Positions 33,534 to 43,186 of a stretch of 64,000 nucleotides of DNA are shown one piece after another; the first letter of the stretch is position 1, and each line of letters starts with the position of its first letter. Below the pieces are notes generated by a model. It did not search any database, had not been told where the DNA came from, and saw nothing but the letters and a program-made list of their open reading frames with translations. The translations under genes were made by a program, and so were the position numbers. The DNA comes from an uncultured Lachnoanaerobaculum sp. (GTDB lineage Bacteria; Bacillota; Clostridia; Lachnospirales; Lachnospiraceae): NCBI RefSeq assembly GCF_938015485.1, contig NZ_CALLVU010000099.1, positions 110,838-174,837 of the forward strand, in the 5' to 3' direction.

Positions 33534-34226
33534 ATGCTCGAAGAGTTAAAGAAAAAGGTATATGATGCAAATATGCTTTTACCGAAGTATGGTCTGGTTA
33601 CATTTACTTGGGGAAATGTGTCAGGGATCGATGAAAGCGGAAAGTACTTTGTAATAAAGCCGAGCGGAATAGAGTATGACAGGCTTACACCTGAAGATAT
33701 GGTTGTAATGGATCTTGACGGTAATCGTGTGGAGGGTAGATATAATCCCTCATCCGATACAAAGACACATCTTATACTTTATCAAAACTTTAAAAATATA
33801 GGTGGGGTTGTGCATACACATTCACCTTATGCTACAGGTTTTGCACAGGCAGGAGTAGACATAGCTTGTATGGGTACAACACAATGTGACTATTTCTATG
33901 GAGATATACCATGTGTAAGACATCTTACAAGAGAGGAACTGGATGAGGATTATGAGCTTAACACAGGTAAGGTGATAGTTGAAACATTCAGAGAAAGGGG
34001 TATAAATCCTGAATATATACCGGGATGTATATGTCATAGCCATGGACCTTTTGCATGGGGAAAGGATGCATATACGGCGGTACATAATGCGGTAGTTATG
34101 GAAGAGGTGGCAAAGATGAATCTCTTTGCATTGACTATAAATAAAAATGCGGCTAAAGCACCGAAGTATTTACAGGATAAGCATTTTTTGAGAAAGCACG
34201 GCAAGAATGCCTACTATGGAAATTAG
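33534..34226 (+). CDS. araD: L-ribulose-5-phosphate 4-epimerase
   Basis: This is a 230-residue class II aldolase-fold epimerase that gives D-xylulose 5-phosphate. The zinc ligands are visible: HTHSPYATGFAQ (two His) and CHSHGPFAWG. The TFTWGNVSG phosphate-binding motif and KPSGIEYDRL are canonical. Its end overlaps the frame of the next gene, but the chosen kinase start lies 8 nt after its stop. Confidence 0.96.
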   Translation: MLEELKKKVYDANMLLPKYGLVTFTWGNVSGIDESGKYFVIKPSGIEYDRLTPEDMVVMDLDGNRVEGRYNPSSDTKTHLILYQNFKNIGGVVHTHSPYATGFAQAGVDIACMGTTQCDYFYGDIPCVRHLTREELDEDYELNTGKVIVETFRERGINPEYIPGCICHSHGPFAWGKDAYTAVHNAVVMEEVAKMNLFALTINKNAAKAPKYLQDKHFLRKHGKNAYYGN

Positions 34227-34233
34227 GTGGAAT

Positions 34234-35829
34234 ATGGACAGTAGACAGGTAATCGAAAGTGGAAATGTATTTTTAGGAATAGAGTTCGGATCTACAAGAA
34301 TAAAATCGGTACTTATAGATGAAAACGGAACAGTGCTTGGTATAGGTATTCATGATTGGGAGAACAGATTTATAGACGGTATATGGACATATCCGCAGGA
34401 TGAGATACTTTTTGGACTTTCAAATTGTTATGCGAGCCTGAAAGCCGATATAAAAGATAAGTTCGGCATTACAATAAAGCAGATAAAGTATATGGGTATA
34501 AGTGCCATGATGCACGGGTATATGGCATTTGATAAAGATATGAAGCTTTTAGCACCTTTTCAAACATGGAGAAATTCAAATACTGAAAGGTCTGCAAAAG
34601 AATTAAGTGAGAGCTTTAAGTTTAATATACCGTTAAGATGGACAATAGCGCATCTTTATCAGAGGATTCTGGATAAAGAAGAGCATGTAAAAGATATTGA
34701 TTTTGTGACAACCTTATCATCATATATACACTATATGCTTACAGGTGAAAAGAACATAGGTATAGGAGATGCTTCAGGCATTTTTCCGATAGATTCAGTT
34801 ACAAAAGAATATGATGAAACTATGCTCAGTATATTTGAAGAAAAAATTAAAAGTTACAATTTTTCATGGGAAATTAGAGATATACTGCCAAGGGTTATGG
34901 TGGCAGGAGAATGTGCCGGTATCCTTACAAAAGCAGGTGCCGATTTATTAGATAAGGATGGTGACTTGGCAGAAGGAAGTATACTGTGTCCTCCGGAGGG
35001 TGATGCAGGTACGGGAATGGTAGCAACCGACTCTATTAAGAAAGGTACAGGAAATATGTCGGCAGGAACAAGTATGTTTGCAATGCTTGTTCTTGATAAA
35101 AAGCTTGATAATTATTATGAAGAGATAGATATGGTAACCACTCCAAGCGGTGACCCGGTGGCAATGTCGCATGCGAATAACGGTACAGGTGATCTGAATG
35201 CGTGGGTTGGATTGTTTAGAGAATTTTCAAAGCTGTTTGGAATGAATATTTCAGACGGAGAGCTGTATGAAAAGTTATATACCAATTCTTTAAATGGAAG
35301 CAGTGACTGTGGCAACCTTATGTCATTCGGATACTTTTCAGGTGAGGGCATTACAAAGTTGAATGAAGGACGGCCGTTATTTATAAGAAGTCCAAAAAGC
35401 GATTTTAATCTGGCAAACTTCATGAGGGCACATCTGTATAGCTCACTTACCGCTGTTAAGTTGGGACTTGATATCCTTATAGAGAAAGAAAATGTAGTGA
35501 TAAAGAAGATGATGGGGCACGGCGGATTCTTTAAAACAAAGGGTGTGGGACAGAGATATTTGTCAGCTGCTATAAATGCTCCGGTAGAAGTACTTGATAA
35601 TGCAGGTGAGGGAGGTGCATGGGGAATAGCACTACTGGCATTGTATGTAAAGTATGCCTCAAAGTATAAAGTTTTGGATGAATTTTTAGATAAAAGAATC
35701 TTTGTAAAGAATTTGGGAAGTGAGATAATGGCAGATGAGAGGGATATAGAGGGATTTAAAGCTTTTGCACAGAGATATTTAGATACCATAGATGTCGAAA
35801 GGTTGAGTGTTGAAAGATTTGCTGAGTGA
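34234..35829 (+). CDS. araB: FGGY carbohydrate kinase, probable L-ribulokinase
   Basis: This 531-residue sugar kinase is of the FGGY family. The N-terminal FLGIEFGSTRIKSVLIDENG is the phosphate-1 motif, and GTGNMSAGTSMFAMLVLD and GGFFKTKGVGQRYLSAA are C-terminal nucleotide-site elements. By position between araD and an AraR-like gene it should phosphorylate L-ribulose, but the sequence is not classical AraB, so another pentulose is possible. Start 34234 is chosen for the AGGTGG site 6 nt upstream. Confidence 0.8.
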   Translation: MDSRQVIESGNVFLGIEFGSTRIKSVLIDENGTVLGIGIHDWENRFIDGIWTYPQDEILFGLSNCYASLKADIKDKFGITIKQIKYMGISAMMHGYMAFDKDMKLLAPFQTWRNSNTERSAKELSESFKFNIPLRWTIAHLYQRILDKEEHVKDIDFVTTLSSYIHYMLTGEKNIGIGDASGIFPIDSVTKEYDETMLSIFEEKIKSYNFSWEIRDILPRVMVAGECAGILTKAGADLLDKDGDLAEGSILCPPEGDAGTGMVATDSIKKGTGNMSAGTSMFAMLVLDKKLDNYYEEIDMVTTPSGDPVAMSHANNGTGDLNAWVGLFREFSKLFGMNISDGELYEKLYTNSLNGSSDCGNLMSFGYFSGEGITKLNEGRPLFIRSPKSDFNLANFMRAHLYSSLTAVKLGLDILIEKENVVIKKMMGHGGFFKTKGVGQRYLSAAINAPVEVLDNAGEGGAWGIALLALYVKYASKYKVLDEFLDKRIFVKNLGSEIMADERDIEGFKAFAQRYLDTIDVERLSVERFAE

Positions 35830-36916
35830 TAAGAACAGTAATCTCAAGTATATGAAGGTTTATAATTGGGGTAAGACTATTATTATAAGCGGTGTTCTAA
35901 AATACGGTGCGAAGTTTCCGAGTGAAAATGTTTTAATGCGAAAGTTCGGATTCTCAAGAGAAACGATCAGAGGTGCGCTTGAACATCTTGAAAATGAAGG
36001 ACTTATAGAGAGAGTTAGAGGGAGCGGAACCTATGTATCTTTTAAAATGGAACAAAGTTCCAAAAAGAAGGTAGGATTGATTTTGAGTTATTTGTCAGAC
36101 TACTTTTTTCCGAGGCTATATGACGGTATAAAATCTATTATGGATGAGGAAAATATCCAGATCGAACTTGCTGTTACAAAAAACAGTTTGAATGAAGAAG
36201 CGCATTATCTTGAAAAGTTTTTAAATATGAATATATCAGGGATAATAGTGGAAGGTACGAAGTCCTCATTTCCGAATCCGAATGTCAGACTGTATGAAAG
36301 ACTTGTAAAAAAGAACATTCCGATTATATTTATTCACAACCACTATTCAAATCTTGATTTTGACAGTATAGAGATGAGTGATGCAAAATGCAGTTATGAG
36401 TTGACTCAATTACTGTTGAAAAACGGACATAGGAAAATTTGCGGTATTTTCAAATATGATGATATGCAGGGTATTGAGAGATATAAAGGATTTATGGAAT
36501 GTATGGCAGATAATGACATTGCAATAGATGATGACTGTATCAGGTGGTACTCTACAAAGGATTTTGACTATAAATTCTCAAAATCAAGTTTGAATTCATT
36601 TTATAAAAAGACAAAGAATTGCACAGCTATGATTGCTTACAATGATGAGATTGCATATAAGTATGTGGATTTTTTGAATGCCAAGTCGGAGAAGTTTCTA
36701 AGTAATTTTTCGATGGTGTCATTTGATGATGCGGTTTTGGGAGACAGGGATTTTAAGATAATTTCAGGTGTACACCCAAAAGAAAAGCTTGGGAGGTTGG
36801 CCGCAAGAAATATAATAAAGATGATGAAGGATGAAGATTGGATAAGCAATAATTATTCGTATAGATTTCCGGTAACTATCAGTGAATGGAATTCTGTAAA
36901 AATGATAGAGGAATAA
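35807..36916 (+). CDS. araR: AraR-like GntR/LacI hybrid repressor
   Basis: This is a 369-residue regulator. Residues about 15-75 form a GntR winged helix (GAKFPSENVLMRKFGFSRETIRGALEHLENEGLIERVRGSGTYVSF, see 35900-36050) and the rest is a LacI-type sugar-binding domain (VGLILSYLSDYFFPRLYDGI, then GHRKICGIFKYDDMQGIERYKGFMECM). This combination is typical of AraR, the arabinose repressor of Firmicutes. It starts with GTG inside the end of the kinase gene; a later ATG at 35852 is possible but would truncate the helix. Confidence 0.82.
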   Translation: MLKDLLSDKNSNLKYMKVYNWGKTIIISGVLKYGAKFPSENVLMRKFGFSRETIRGALEHLENEGLIERVRGSGTYVSFKMEQSSKKKVGLILSYLSDYFFPRLYDGIKSIMDEENIQIELAVTKNSLNEEAHYLEKFLNMNISGIIVEGTKSSFPNPNVRLYERLVKKNIPIIFIHNHYSNLDFDSIEMSDAKCSYELTQLLLKNGHRKICGIFKYDDMQGIERYKGFMECMADNDIAIDDDCIRWYSTKDFDYKFSKSSLNSFYKKTKNCTAMIAYNDEIAYKYVDFLNAKSEKFLSNFSMVSFDDAVLGDRDFKIISGVHPKEKLGRLAARNIIKMMKDEDWISNNYSYRFPVTISEWNSVKMIEE

Positions 36917-36930
36917 ATAACTTTAAGAGA

Positions 36931-36960
36931 GTGACTGTCGCAATGCGATGGTCCTTTTTG
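36931..36960 (+). terminator. Terminator of the arabinose operon
   Basis: The stem GACTGTCGC/GCGATGGTC (two wobble pairs) is followed by CTTTTTG. It belongs to the CTGT-CGCA group of terminators seen elsewhere here. Confidence 0.75.
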
Positions 36961-37108
36961 TTTGGTTCTTTGTTAAGTGAGATTAATATACAGTATGAGT
37001 GGACACATTAGCTATTGTAGATATATGCTTAATATTATCGTGTCATAGAAATCATGAGCAATAAACTTAGTCAATCATTGAGTTATATGCAGATATATTG
37101 AAATAAAA

Positions 37109-37123
37109 TTGTATATTATACAA
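37109..37123 (+). promoter_or_regulatory. Palindrome upstream of the sensor kinase gene
   Basis: TTGTATA and TATACAA flank one central base. The 11-mer TACAACTTATA running out of it (37119-37129) also occurs at 27246-27256 upstream of the arabinose operon. It is a candidate operator. Confidence 0.45.
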
Positions 37124-37174
37124 CTTATAATATAATAAATATAAAGAAAATTTATCAAATGGAGTTTAGGAAAA

Positions 37175-38662
37175 ATGAAAATAAGTATTATAAGAAAATC
37201 TGTTTTTATTGGAATATTGTGCTTGCTTTTGAGCCTTATACTAAGCATTTTACTTCAAATACAAATGACAAAAGAAAACAGACTAAAAATGGATAGGATA
37301 TATCATAGTTTGGAGTCAGAAACTTATGAAACATTGCAGGTACAAATGGGAAAGTTGCGAGTTATGGAAGGTCATTTGATTGAAACCGGAGGAGGTTTTC
37401 AAGGATTTGAACCTATTGCAGACAGAATGCTTAACGACGGGATTGTAAGAAGCTTTTTGTTTGCTCCTGACGGTATTGTTAAAGGAGTGTTTCCAATGGA
37501 TGGGAATGAATCTGTATATGATTTAGATATGAATACTCCCGGGGCGGGAAACTTGGAGGCACAGAGTGCAGTTTCTAAGGGAACTTTACTATTGGCTGGT
37601 CCGTTTGATTTAGTAGAAGGAGGCATAGGTATATGTGGAAGGATGCCAATATATCTTCTGGATGGTAGAGGTGAAAAAAAATACTGGGGTATTGTGGCTG
37701 TAACACTTAACTATCCACAGATTTTTAAAAATAGTTCTATAGATTTGATTAATGATGAAGGCTTTGCATGTAGAATATGGAGAGTTAATCCGGATGATAA
37801 CAGTAATCAGACAATACTTGAAACGAAAAGAATGGTTAGGGGAAATTCAGAAAATGTACAATATAATGCAGATTTTTTTAATACAGAATGGAAATTTACA
37901 TTGGAGCCGCTTGTTCCTGTATATAAAAGGAAAAGCCTTTGGATTAGTTTAGCAATAAGTATTTTAATTGGCTTGGTTACCGGATATGAGTTTTATAGAA
38001 CAAAAAAGCTTAAAGAAATGCAGGATGAAGCTGCAAAACTTATAATAAAAAATTTAAAACAGAAATTAGAGCAGGAAGAGAGTAAGCAATTATTAACACA
38101 GATCAGGTCGCATTTTTTTTATCATACACTTAATACTTTGCAAGGGCTTATTATTATGAAACCGGAAATGGCGGTTAAAATGGTGGAGGATTTTGCAAGA
38201 TATGTGAGATTTAATGTTAATACAAGTGTAAATGCAGAAGAATTGGTACTTTTTAAGGAGGAAATCAGAGCTACAAGAGCATATGCAAAGATAAATGAGG
38301 CACAGCTTGAAGGAAGACTTAGAGTGGATTTCGATATTCCGGATGTTAATTTTATGATTCCTGCTTTAACAATAGAACCTATTGTTGAGAATGCTATTTT
38401 ACATGGAATAAAACCTAAAGCAGAGGGAGGAAGCATAAGGGTAAGTCTAAATGATGATGAGAACTTTTGGTATGTAAAGATAGAAGATGATGGTGTTGGA
38501 TTTGATATAGAGGAGCTGGATAAAGCACATTCTATAGGACTTCAAAATGTAAAAAAAAGAATGTCACATTTTGAAGGCTGTGGTATGGATATGGAGAGTA
38601 TCGTAGGTATAGGAACAAAAGTAATAATATATTTTTCTAAAAATGGATTGAAATACAAGTAA
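37175..38662 (+). CDS. Sensor histidine kinase (LytS/YesM-like)
   Basis: This 495-residue kinase has a first membrane segment at about residues 8-26, an extracytoplasmic sensing region to about 255, a second membrane segment near 256-276, then a short coiled segment and a LytS-type kinase core. The phosphoacceptor block reads QIRSHFFYHTLNTLQ, where the family usually has NPHFLFN. The ATPase lid region has NAILHGIKPKAEGGSIRV and DDGVGFD. It is followed by its response regulator and by a nucleoside transporter, so its signal may be a purine compound. Confidence 0.85.
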   Translation: MKISIIRKSVFIGILCLLLSLILSILLQIQMTKENRLKMDRIYHSLESETYETLQVQMGKLRVMEGHLIETGGGFQGFEPIADRMLNDGIVRSFLFAPDGIVKGVFPMDGNESVYDLDMNTPGAGNLEAQSAVSKGTLLLAGPFDLVEGGIGICGRMPIYLLDGRGEKKYWGIVAVTLNYPQIFKNSSIDLINDEGFACRIWRVNPDDNSNQTILETKRMVRGNSENVQYNADFFNTEWKFTLEPLVPVYKRKSLWISLAISILIGLVTGYEFYRTKKLKEMQDEAAKLIIKNLKQKLEQEESKQLLTQIRSHFFYHTLNTLQGLIIMKPEMAVKMVEDFARYVRFNVNTSVNAEELVLFKEEIRATRAYAKINEAQLEGRLRVDFDIPDVNFMIPALTIEPIVENAILHGIKPKAEGGSIRVSLNDDENFWYVKIEDDGVGFDIEELDKAHSIGLQNVKKRMSHFEGCGMDMESIVGIGTKVIIYFSKNGLKYK

Positions 38663-38752
38663 TGAATATACGGAAGTCGAACGGTCATATTGTTATAATA
38701 TCTTTAGAATTATGGTTGAACGGACTATTTGTATATTGTGAGGAGATGATAA

Positions 38753-39562
38753 ATGAAAACGATCCTTGTGGATGATATGATTTTAGATTTGAAACTCTTT
38801 GAATTAAAATGTGCAGATTTGTCAGAGTTTGAAATTGTAGGGAAGTTTACTGATCCTGAAAAGGCTGTAGAATATGCTAAATCTAATGTGGTTGATTTTG
38901 CAGTTCTTGATATAGATATGCCATGTATGAATGGGATGGAATTGGCACAACAATTACGTGAAATACGTGGAGATATGATAATTGTATTTGCTACAGCTCA
39001 TATGCAATATGTGGTAGATGCCATGAAGATGAAAGCGGATTATATAATTTTTAAGCCATTTGACAGGTATGATATTGAAGATGTTTTAGAAAGAGCAAAA
39101 TTACTTAAACAAAGGCAGAAGAAGAAGTACTATTTTCATACTTTTGGGCTTTTTGATTTAAGAATACATGGAGAACCGGTTTATTTCAGATCAGGAAAAG
39201 CGAAGGAATTGTTGGCACTTTGTGTATATAGAGCAGGTCAGATTGTAACTATATATGAACTGGTTGAGAAGTTGTGGGGGGAAGAGCAGGCTGATTATCC
39301 TGAAAAGACAGGATATCGAAGAGTTATTAAAGAACTAAGTGATACGTTAAAATTGTATGGTGCAGAAGAGATTTTGGTAAGAAAGAGAGGAAGTCTCAGG
39401 ATAAAAAAGGATATTGTGGATTGCGATTACTATGAGGCATGTTCAGGTGATAGAGGTATATGCCTATCTTTTCAAGGTGAGTTCATGAAACAGTATTCAT
39501 GGGCAGAAGAAGCGGTATTTGGTTTATATGAAAAGAAAAGATTGATAATGGCAAGTATGTAA
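38753..39562 (+). CDS. Response regulator with winged-helix output (SARP-like)
   Basis: This 269-residue regulator has an N-terminal receiver domain (phosphoacceptor D53 in VLDIDMP, conserved K101 in FKPF) and a C-terminal winged-helix region beginning about residue 130 (FGLFDLRIHGEPVYFRSGKAKELLALC). That output resembles the OmpR/SARP type often seen in two-component pairs with LytS-like kinases in Clostridia. Expected targets are the downstream transporter genes. Confidence 0.82.
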   Translation: MKTILVDDMILDLKLFELKCADLSEFEIVGKFTDPEKAVEYAKSNVVDFAVLDIDMPCMNGMELAQQLREIRGDMIIVFATAHMQYVVDAMKMKADYIIFKPFDRYDIEDVLERAKLLKQRQKKKYYFHTFGLFDLRIHGEPVYFRSGKAKELLALCVYRAGQIVTIYELVEKLWGEEQADYPEKTGYRRVIKELSDTLKLYGAEEILVRKRGSLRIKKDIVDCDYYEACSGDRGICLSFQGEFMKQYSWAEEAVFGLYEKKRLIMASM

Positions 39563-39640
39563 TTTTAGAGGATAGTTTTATTAAAAATATTGGAAACTTA
39601 ATGCTTGTAATAAACAGTGCTTGGAAGGAGGATCAATAAA

Positions 39641-41170
39641 TTGAGTGTATTTTTACAAATGGAGCATATAAGTAAGAGATTTGGAAATTTCTATGCAAAT
39701 AGAGATATATCTCTTACGGTGAATAAGGGAGAAGTGTTAACATTACTTGGAGAAAATGGTGCAGGTAAATCAACCTTGATGAATATTTTAATCGGACTTT
39801 ATCAACCTACCGAGGGAAAGATTTTTATTAATGGAAATGAAGTGAAAATAGATTCTCCAAGTCAGGCAGTTAAACAAGGCATAGGAATGGTACATCAGCA
39901 TTTTATGTTGGTGGAAGCTATGACGGTATTTGAAAATATTATACTCGGTGATAAGAACTCAAAAGGGATCTTCATAGATAAAGCGGCAAGAAAAAAGGAG
40001 ATACTTGAGCTATCAAACAGGTATGGACTAAATGTACAATTAGATGCATTTGTAAAAGATATATCTGTAGGTGAACAGCAAAGAGTAGAGATATTAAAGG
40101 CTCTTTACCATGGAGCTAAGTTATTGATTTTAGACGAGCCAACAGCAACACTTACTGATATTGAGACTGAGGGACTGTTTAAAATTATAGAATCCTTGAT
40201 AAATGAAGATAAAAGTGTTATCTTCATCAGTCATAAGATGAGAGAAGTATTAAGAATATCTACAAGAATTGCAATACTTCGGCTTGGGGAATTGGTTGGA
40301 ACTTTAGATATAGATGGTGCAGACGGACAGTCACTTGCAAATCTTATGATTGGAAAAGAGCTTCATGAAACAAAGTATGATAAGAAGATTTCTGAAGGTG
40401 AAGAGGTTCTCAAATTGAGTCATGTAAAGTATCATCCTAATATGAAGCACAATGGATTAAATGATGTAAGTATGACTATAAAGAGAGGCGAAATTGTAGG
40501 TATAGCCGGCGTTGATGGAAATGGACAAACACAGCTTGCCCAGATGGTTACCGGAGTCATAGCACCGGAGGAAGGTGATATTTATGTAGATAACAGTAAA
40601 GTTGGAAGGTATGATCCCGAGTACTTTATTTTACATGGTATTGCACATGTGCCTGAGGATAGAAATTTACAGGGACTTATAGGTGATATGTCAATAGCGG
40701 ATAATCTCGTTTTAAAGGATATTGAATCTGAAAGATTTAGCAAAGGAAAGGGAGCTTTATTAAAGAAAAAGGCAATAATTGATTATGGAGAGAGTTTAGC
40801 CGGAAAGTATGATATCCGTTGTACAAGTGTAGAACAGGACGTGAGGAGTTTGTCAGGTGGAAATCAGCAGAAGGTAATCCTTGCCAGAGAATTAGAGTCA
40901 AGTCCGGAAGTATTGGTGGTGGTTCATCCAACAAGAGGCTTGGATATAGGAGCAACAAATTTTGTACATGAGCGTATAATTGAAGCAAGGGATAATGGTG
41001 TTGGAATAATACTGATAAGCGCAGATCTGGATGAGATATTAAAAATGTCAGATCGTATTTTGGTTATGTTTGAAGGTCAGATTATTGGAGAATTTTCGGG
41101 AAATAATCCTTCAGTAGAGAAGATAAGCATGGCAATGACAGGAAACAATGAGGTAAATAATAATGAATAA
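39641..41170 (+). CDS. Nucleoside ABC transporter tandem ATPase (BMP type)
   Basis: This is a 509-residue tandem ATPase of the NupO/YufO kind. Domain 1 has GENGAGKST, VHQHFMLVEAMTVFENI and LLILDEPTATL; domain 2 has GVDGNGQTQ, PEDRNLQGLI and LSGGNQQKVILARE. In Walker B of domain 2 the usual Glu-Pro is His-Pro (VVVHPTRGLDIG), as is common for the silent half. The start is a TTG at 39641, supported by AAGGAGG 9 nt upstream; the first ATG (39659) lacks a site. It overlaps the next gene by 8 nt. Confidence 0.88.
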   Translation: MSVFLQMEHISKRFGNFYANRDISLTVNKGEVLTLLGENGAGKSTLMNILIGLYQPTEGKIFINGNEVKIDSPSQAVKQGIGMVHQHFMLVEAMTVFENIILGDKNSKGIFIDKAARKKEILELSNRYGLNVQLDAFVKDISVGEQQRVEILKALYHGAKLLILDEPTATLTDIETEGLFKIIESLINEDKSVIFISHKMREVLRISTRIAILRLGELVGTLDIDGADGQSLANLMIGKELHETKYDKKISEGEEVLKLSHVKYHPNMKHNGLNDVSMTIKRGEIVGIAGVDGNGQTQLAQMVTGVIAPEEGDIYVDNSKVGRYDPEYFILHGIAHVPEDRNLQGLIGDMSIADNLVLKDIESERFSKGKGALLKKKAIIDYGESLAGKYDIRCTSVEQDVRSLSGGNQQKVILARELESSPEVLVVVHPTRGLDIGATNFVHERIIEARDNGVGIILISADLDEILKMSDRILVMFEGQIIGEFSGNNPSVEKISMAMTGNNEVNNNE

Positions 41171-42230
41171 AACGATGAAGATCATGGAAAAATTTATCAT
41201 TCCACTTGTTTCGATTATTATAGCATTTGTTGTCGGAATGATTATTATGCTTGTATTGGGAGTTAATCCGATTTTGGCTTTGACAGCGTTATTTAAAGGA
41301 GCATTTGGAACAAGTGCAAGTATTGGAACTACTTTAAATAAATCAACACCTTTAATTTTTACATCTCTTTGTGCCTGCTTTGCATATAAATGTGGCGTTT
41401 ATAATCTTGGTGGAGAAGGACAATTCTTATTTGGAGCAACAATTGCATTTTGTGCCGTACACTTAAGTGGAATAAACGGAATAACCGGAGTCATTTTAGC
41501 GTTACTTGTCGGAACTGTTGCCGGAGGAATATGGGGACTGCTTCCGGGAATATTTAAAATAACAAGAGGGCTTAATGAAATGATAATATCTATAATGCTC
41601 AACTATATTGCAACACTTTTTATGGGAGTAATTTATACAAGCTGGATTAGAGATACAAATATGCCACAGACACCTTCAATCGACAATTCATTAATGTTAT
41701 CAAAGGTGATACCAAGTATGAGATTTACATGGTCATTTGTAATTGCGATTGTAATAGGTCTGGTTATGTACTATGGATTATATTGGACATCCAAAGGGTT
41801 TAAGCTTAGAGCTGTAGGACTTAATATGACAGCAGCCAAATTTAATGGATTATCTGTAAAAAGATATATACTTTTTAGCTTTATCATATCAGGTGCCGTT
41901 GCAGGGCTTGGTGGCAGTGCAGATTTGCTTGGAACTCAGTATCGTCTTATTAACGGATATGGTAGTGGATATGGTTTTGATGGAGTCGCCATAGCATTGA
42001 TTGCACAATTACATCCAATAGCAGCTATTATAGTATCTATTTTCTTTGCAGCACTTAGAGTTGGATCTACATCTATGCAAGTTGCGACAGGAGTTCCAAC
42101 AAGTGTATCTGATATTATGCAGGCACTTGTAATAGTGTTCTCTGTTGCAGGAATGGCTATGACAAAGCTTCCGGAATTCGAAATGTTTCGACTAAAATAT
42201 TTAACAAAAAAAGTGGAGGGTAAAGCATGA
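41163..42230 (+). CDS. Nucleoside ABC permease 1 (BMP type)
   Basis: This is a 355-residue permease with about nine to ten membrane segments. Motifs of the NupP/YufP group are NLGGEGQFLFGA and GYGFDGVAIALIAQLHPIAA. The preceding cytoplasmic loop (RAVGLNMTAAKFNGLSVKRY) couples to the ATPase. It overlaps both neighbours, so the four transporter genes are tightly coupled. Confidence 0.88.
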   Translation: MNKTMKIMEKFIIPLVSIIIAFVVGMIIMLVLGVNPILALTALFKGAFGTSASIGTTLNKSTPLIFTSLCACFAYKCGVYNLGGEGQFLFGATIAFCAVHLSGINGITGVILALLVGTVAGGIWGLLPGIFKITRGLNEMIISIMLNYIATLFMGVIYTSWIRDTNMPQTPSIDNSLMLSKVIPSMRFTWSFVIAIVIGLVMYYGLYWTSKGFKLRAVGLNMTAAKFNGLSVKRYILFSFIISGAVAGLGGSADLLGTQYRLINGYGSGYGFDGVAIALIAQLHPIAAIIVSIFFAALRVGSTSMQVATGVPTSVSDIMQALVIVFSVAGMAMTKLPEFEMFRLKYLTKKVEGKA

Positions 42231-43156
42231 ATACAACATTAATTTTAAGTATTGTATCCGCATCTGTCAGGATGTCGGTTCCGTTATTGCTAATTGCACT
42301 GGCTGAGCTTTACTCAGAAAAAGCGGGTATGGTGAATATCGGTTTGGAAGGCTTGGCAGCAATTGGTGCACTTGTAGGTTTTATGGTTACCTATTATACC
42401 GGAAATACTTGGCTGGGAATATTAGGTGCAGCTGTTGCAGGTATATTGATAAATTTAATTTATGCTTTTTCCACCATATCACTTTGTGCTAATCATATTG
42501 TATATGGTATGGCTATGAATATTTTGGCACCTGCCCTTGCATCATTTATATATAGAATTTCATTTGGTGTAGGAAATTCATTGACACAGATTGAACTTAT
42601 GAAGCCCATAGAGATACCGATACTGAGTAAGATACCGTATATAGGTGAATTAGTTTTTCATCAGACACCTATGGTTTATTTGGCATTTTTAATGGTACCT
42701 TTAACAAGTGTTTTTTTTCAAAAGACAAAGATGGGACTTAATTATAAATCAGTAGGAGAATACCCTAAAGCTTCAGCAACATTGGGAATTAATGTTATAG
42801 GAATTAAATATATATCTTGTATTATATGCGGTGCTCTTGCAGCAATAGGAGGAGCGTACCTGACAACATGCTATTCTACAACTTATACGGAGGGGATAGT
42901 ATCAGGTAGAGGATTTATTGCATTGGCTGCGGTTATCTTTGGAAGATGGATGGGAACAGGAGTTATGTGGGCATGCTTGTTCTTTGGACTATGTGATGCA
43001 ATTCAGATAAGATTACAAGTTAGCAGCATAGGATTACAATATCAGTTTTTCCAAATGATTCCATATATAGCAACAGTATCGGTATTGGCTATAATAGGTT
43101 CTAATAAAGCCGGACCAAAAGCGAATGGACTTCCTTATTGTAAGGAACAGAGATAA
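42227..43156 (+). CDS. Nucleoside ABC permease 2 (BMP type)
   Basis: This 309-residue permease is the NupQ/YufQ partner. It has EKAGMVNIGLEGLAAIGALVGF near the N-terminus and GRGFIALAAVIFGRWMG near residue 230, both typical of the family. It is translationally coupled by a 4-nt overlap (ATGA) with permease 1. Confidence 0.88.
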   Translation: MNTTLILSIVSASVRMSVPLLLIALAELYSEKAGMVNIGLEGLAAIGALVGFMVTYYTGNTWLGILGAAVAGILINLIYAFSTISLCANHIVYGMAMNILAPALASFIYRISFGVGNSLTQIELMKPIEIPILSKIPYIGELVFHQTPMVYLAFLMVPLTSVFFQKTKMGLNYKSVGEYPKASATLGINVIGIKYISCIICGALAAIGGAYLTTCYSTTYTEGIVSGRGFIALAAVIFGRWMGTGVMWACLFFGLCDAIQIRLQVSSIGLQYQFFQMIPYIATVSVLAIIGSNKAGPKANGLPYCKEQR

Positions 43157-43186
43157 ACTATAAATTATTTTAAAGGAGGATTTTTT

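Noticed and set aside
39617..39640. Upstream in-frame extension of the nucleoside ATPase
   Set aside because: The extension covers the ribosome binding site itself and has no site of its own; the TTG at 39641 fits best.
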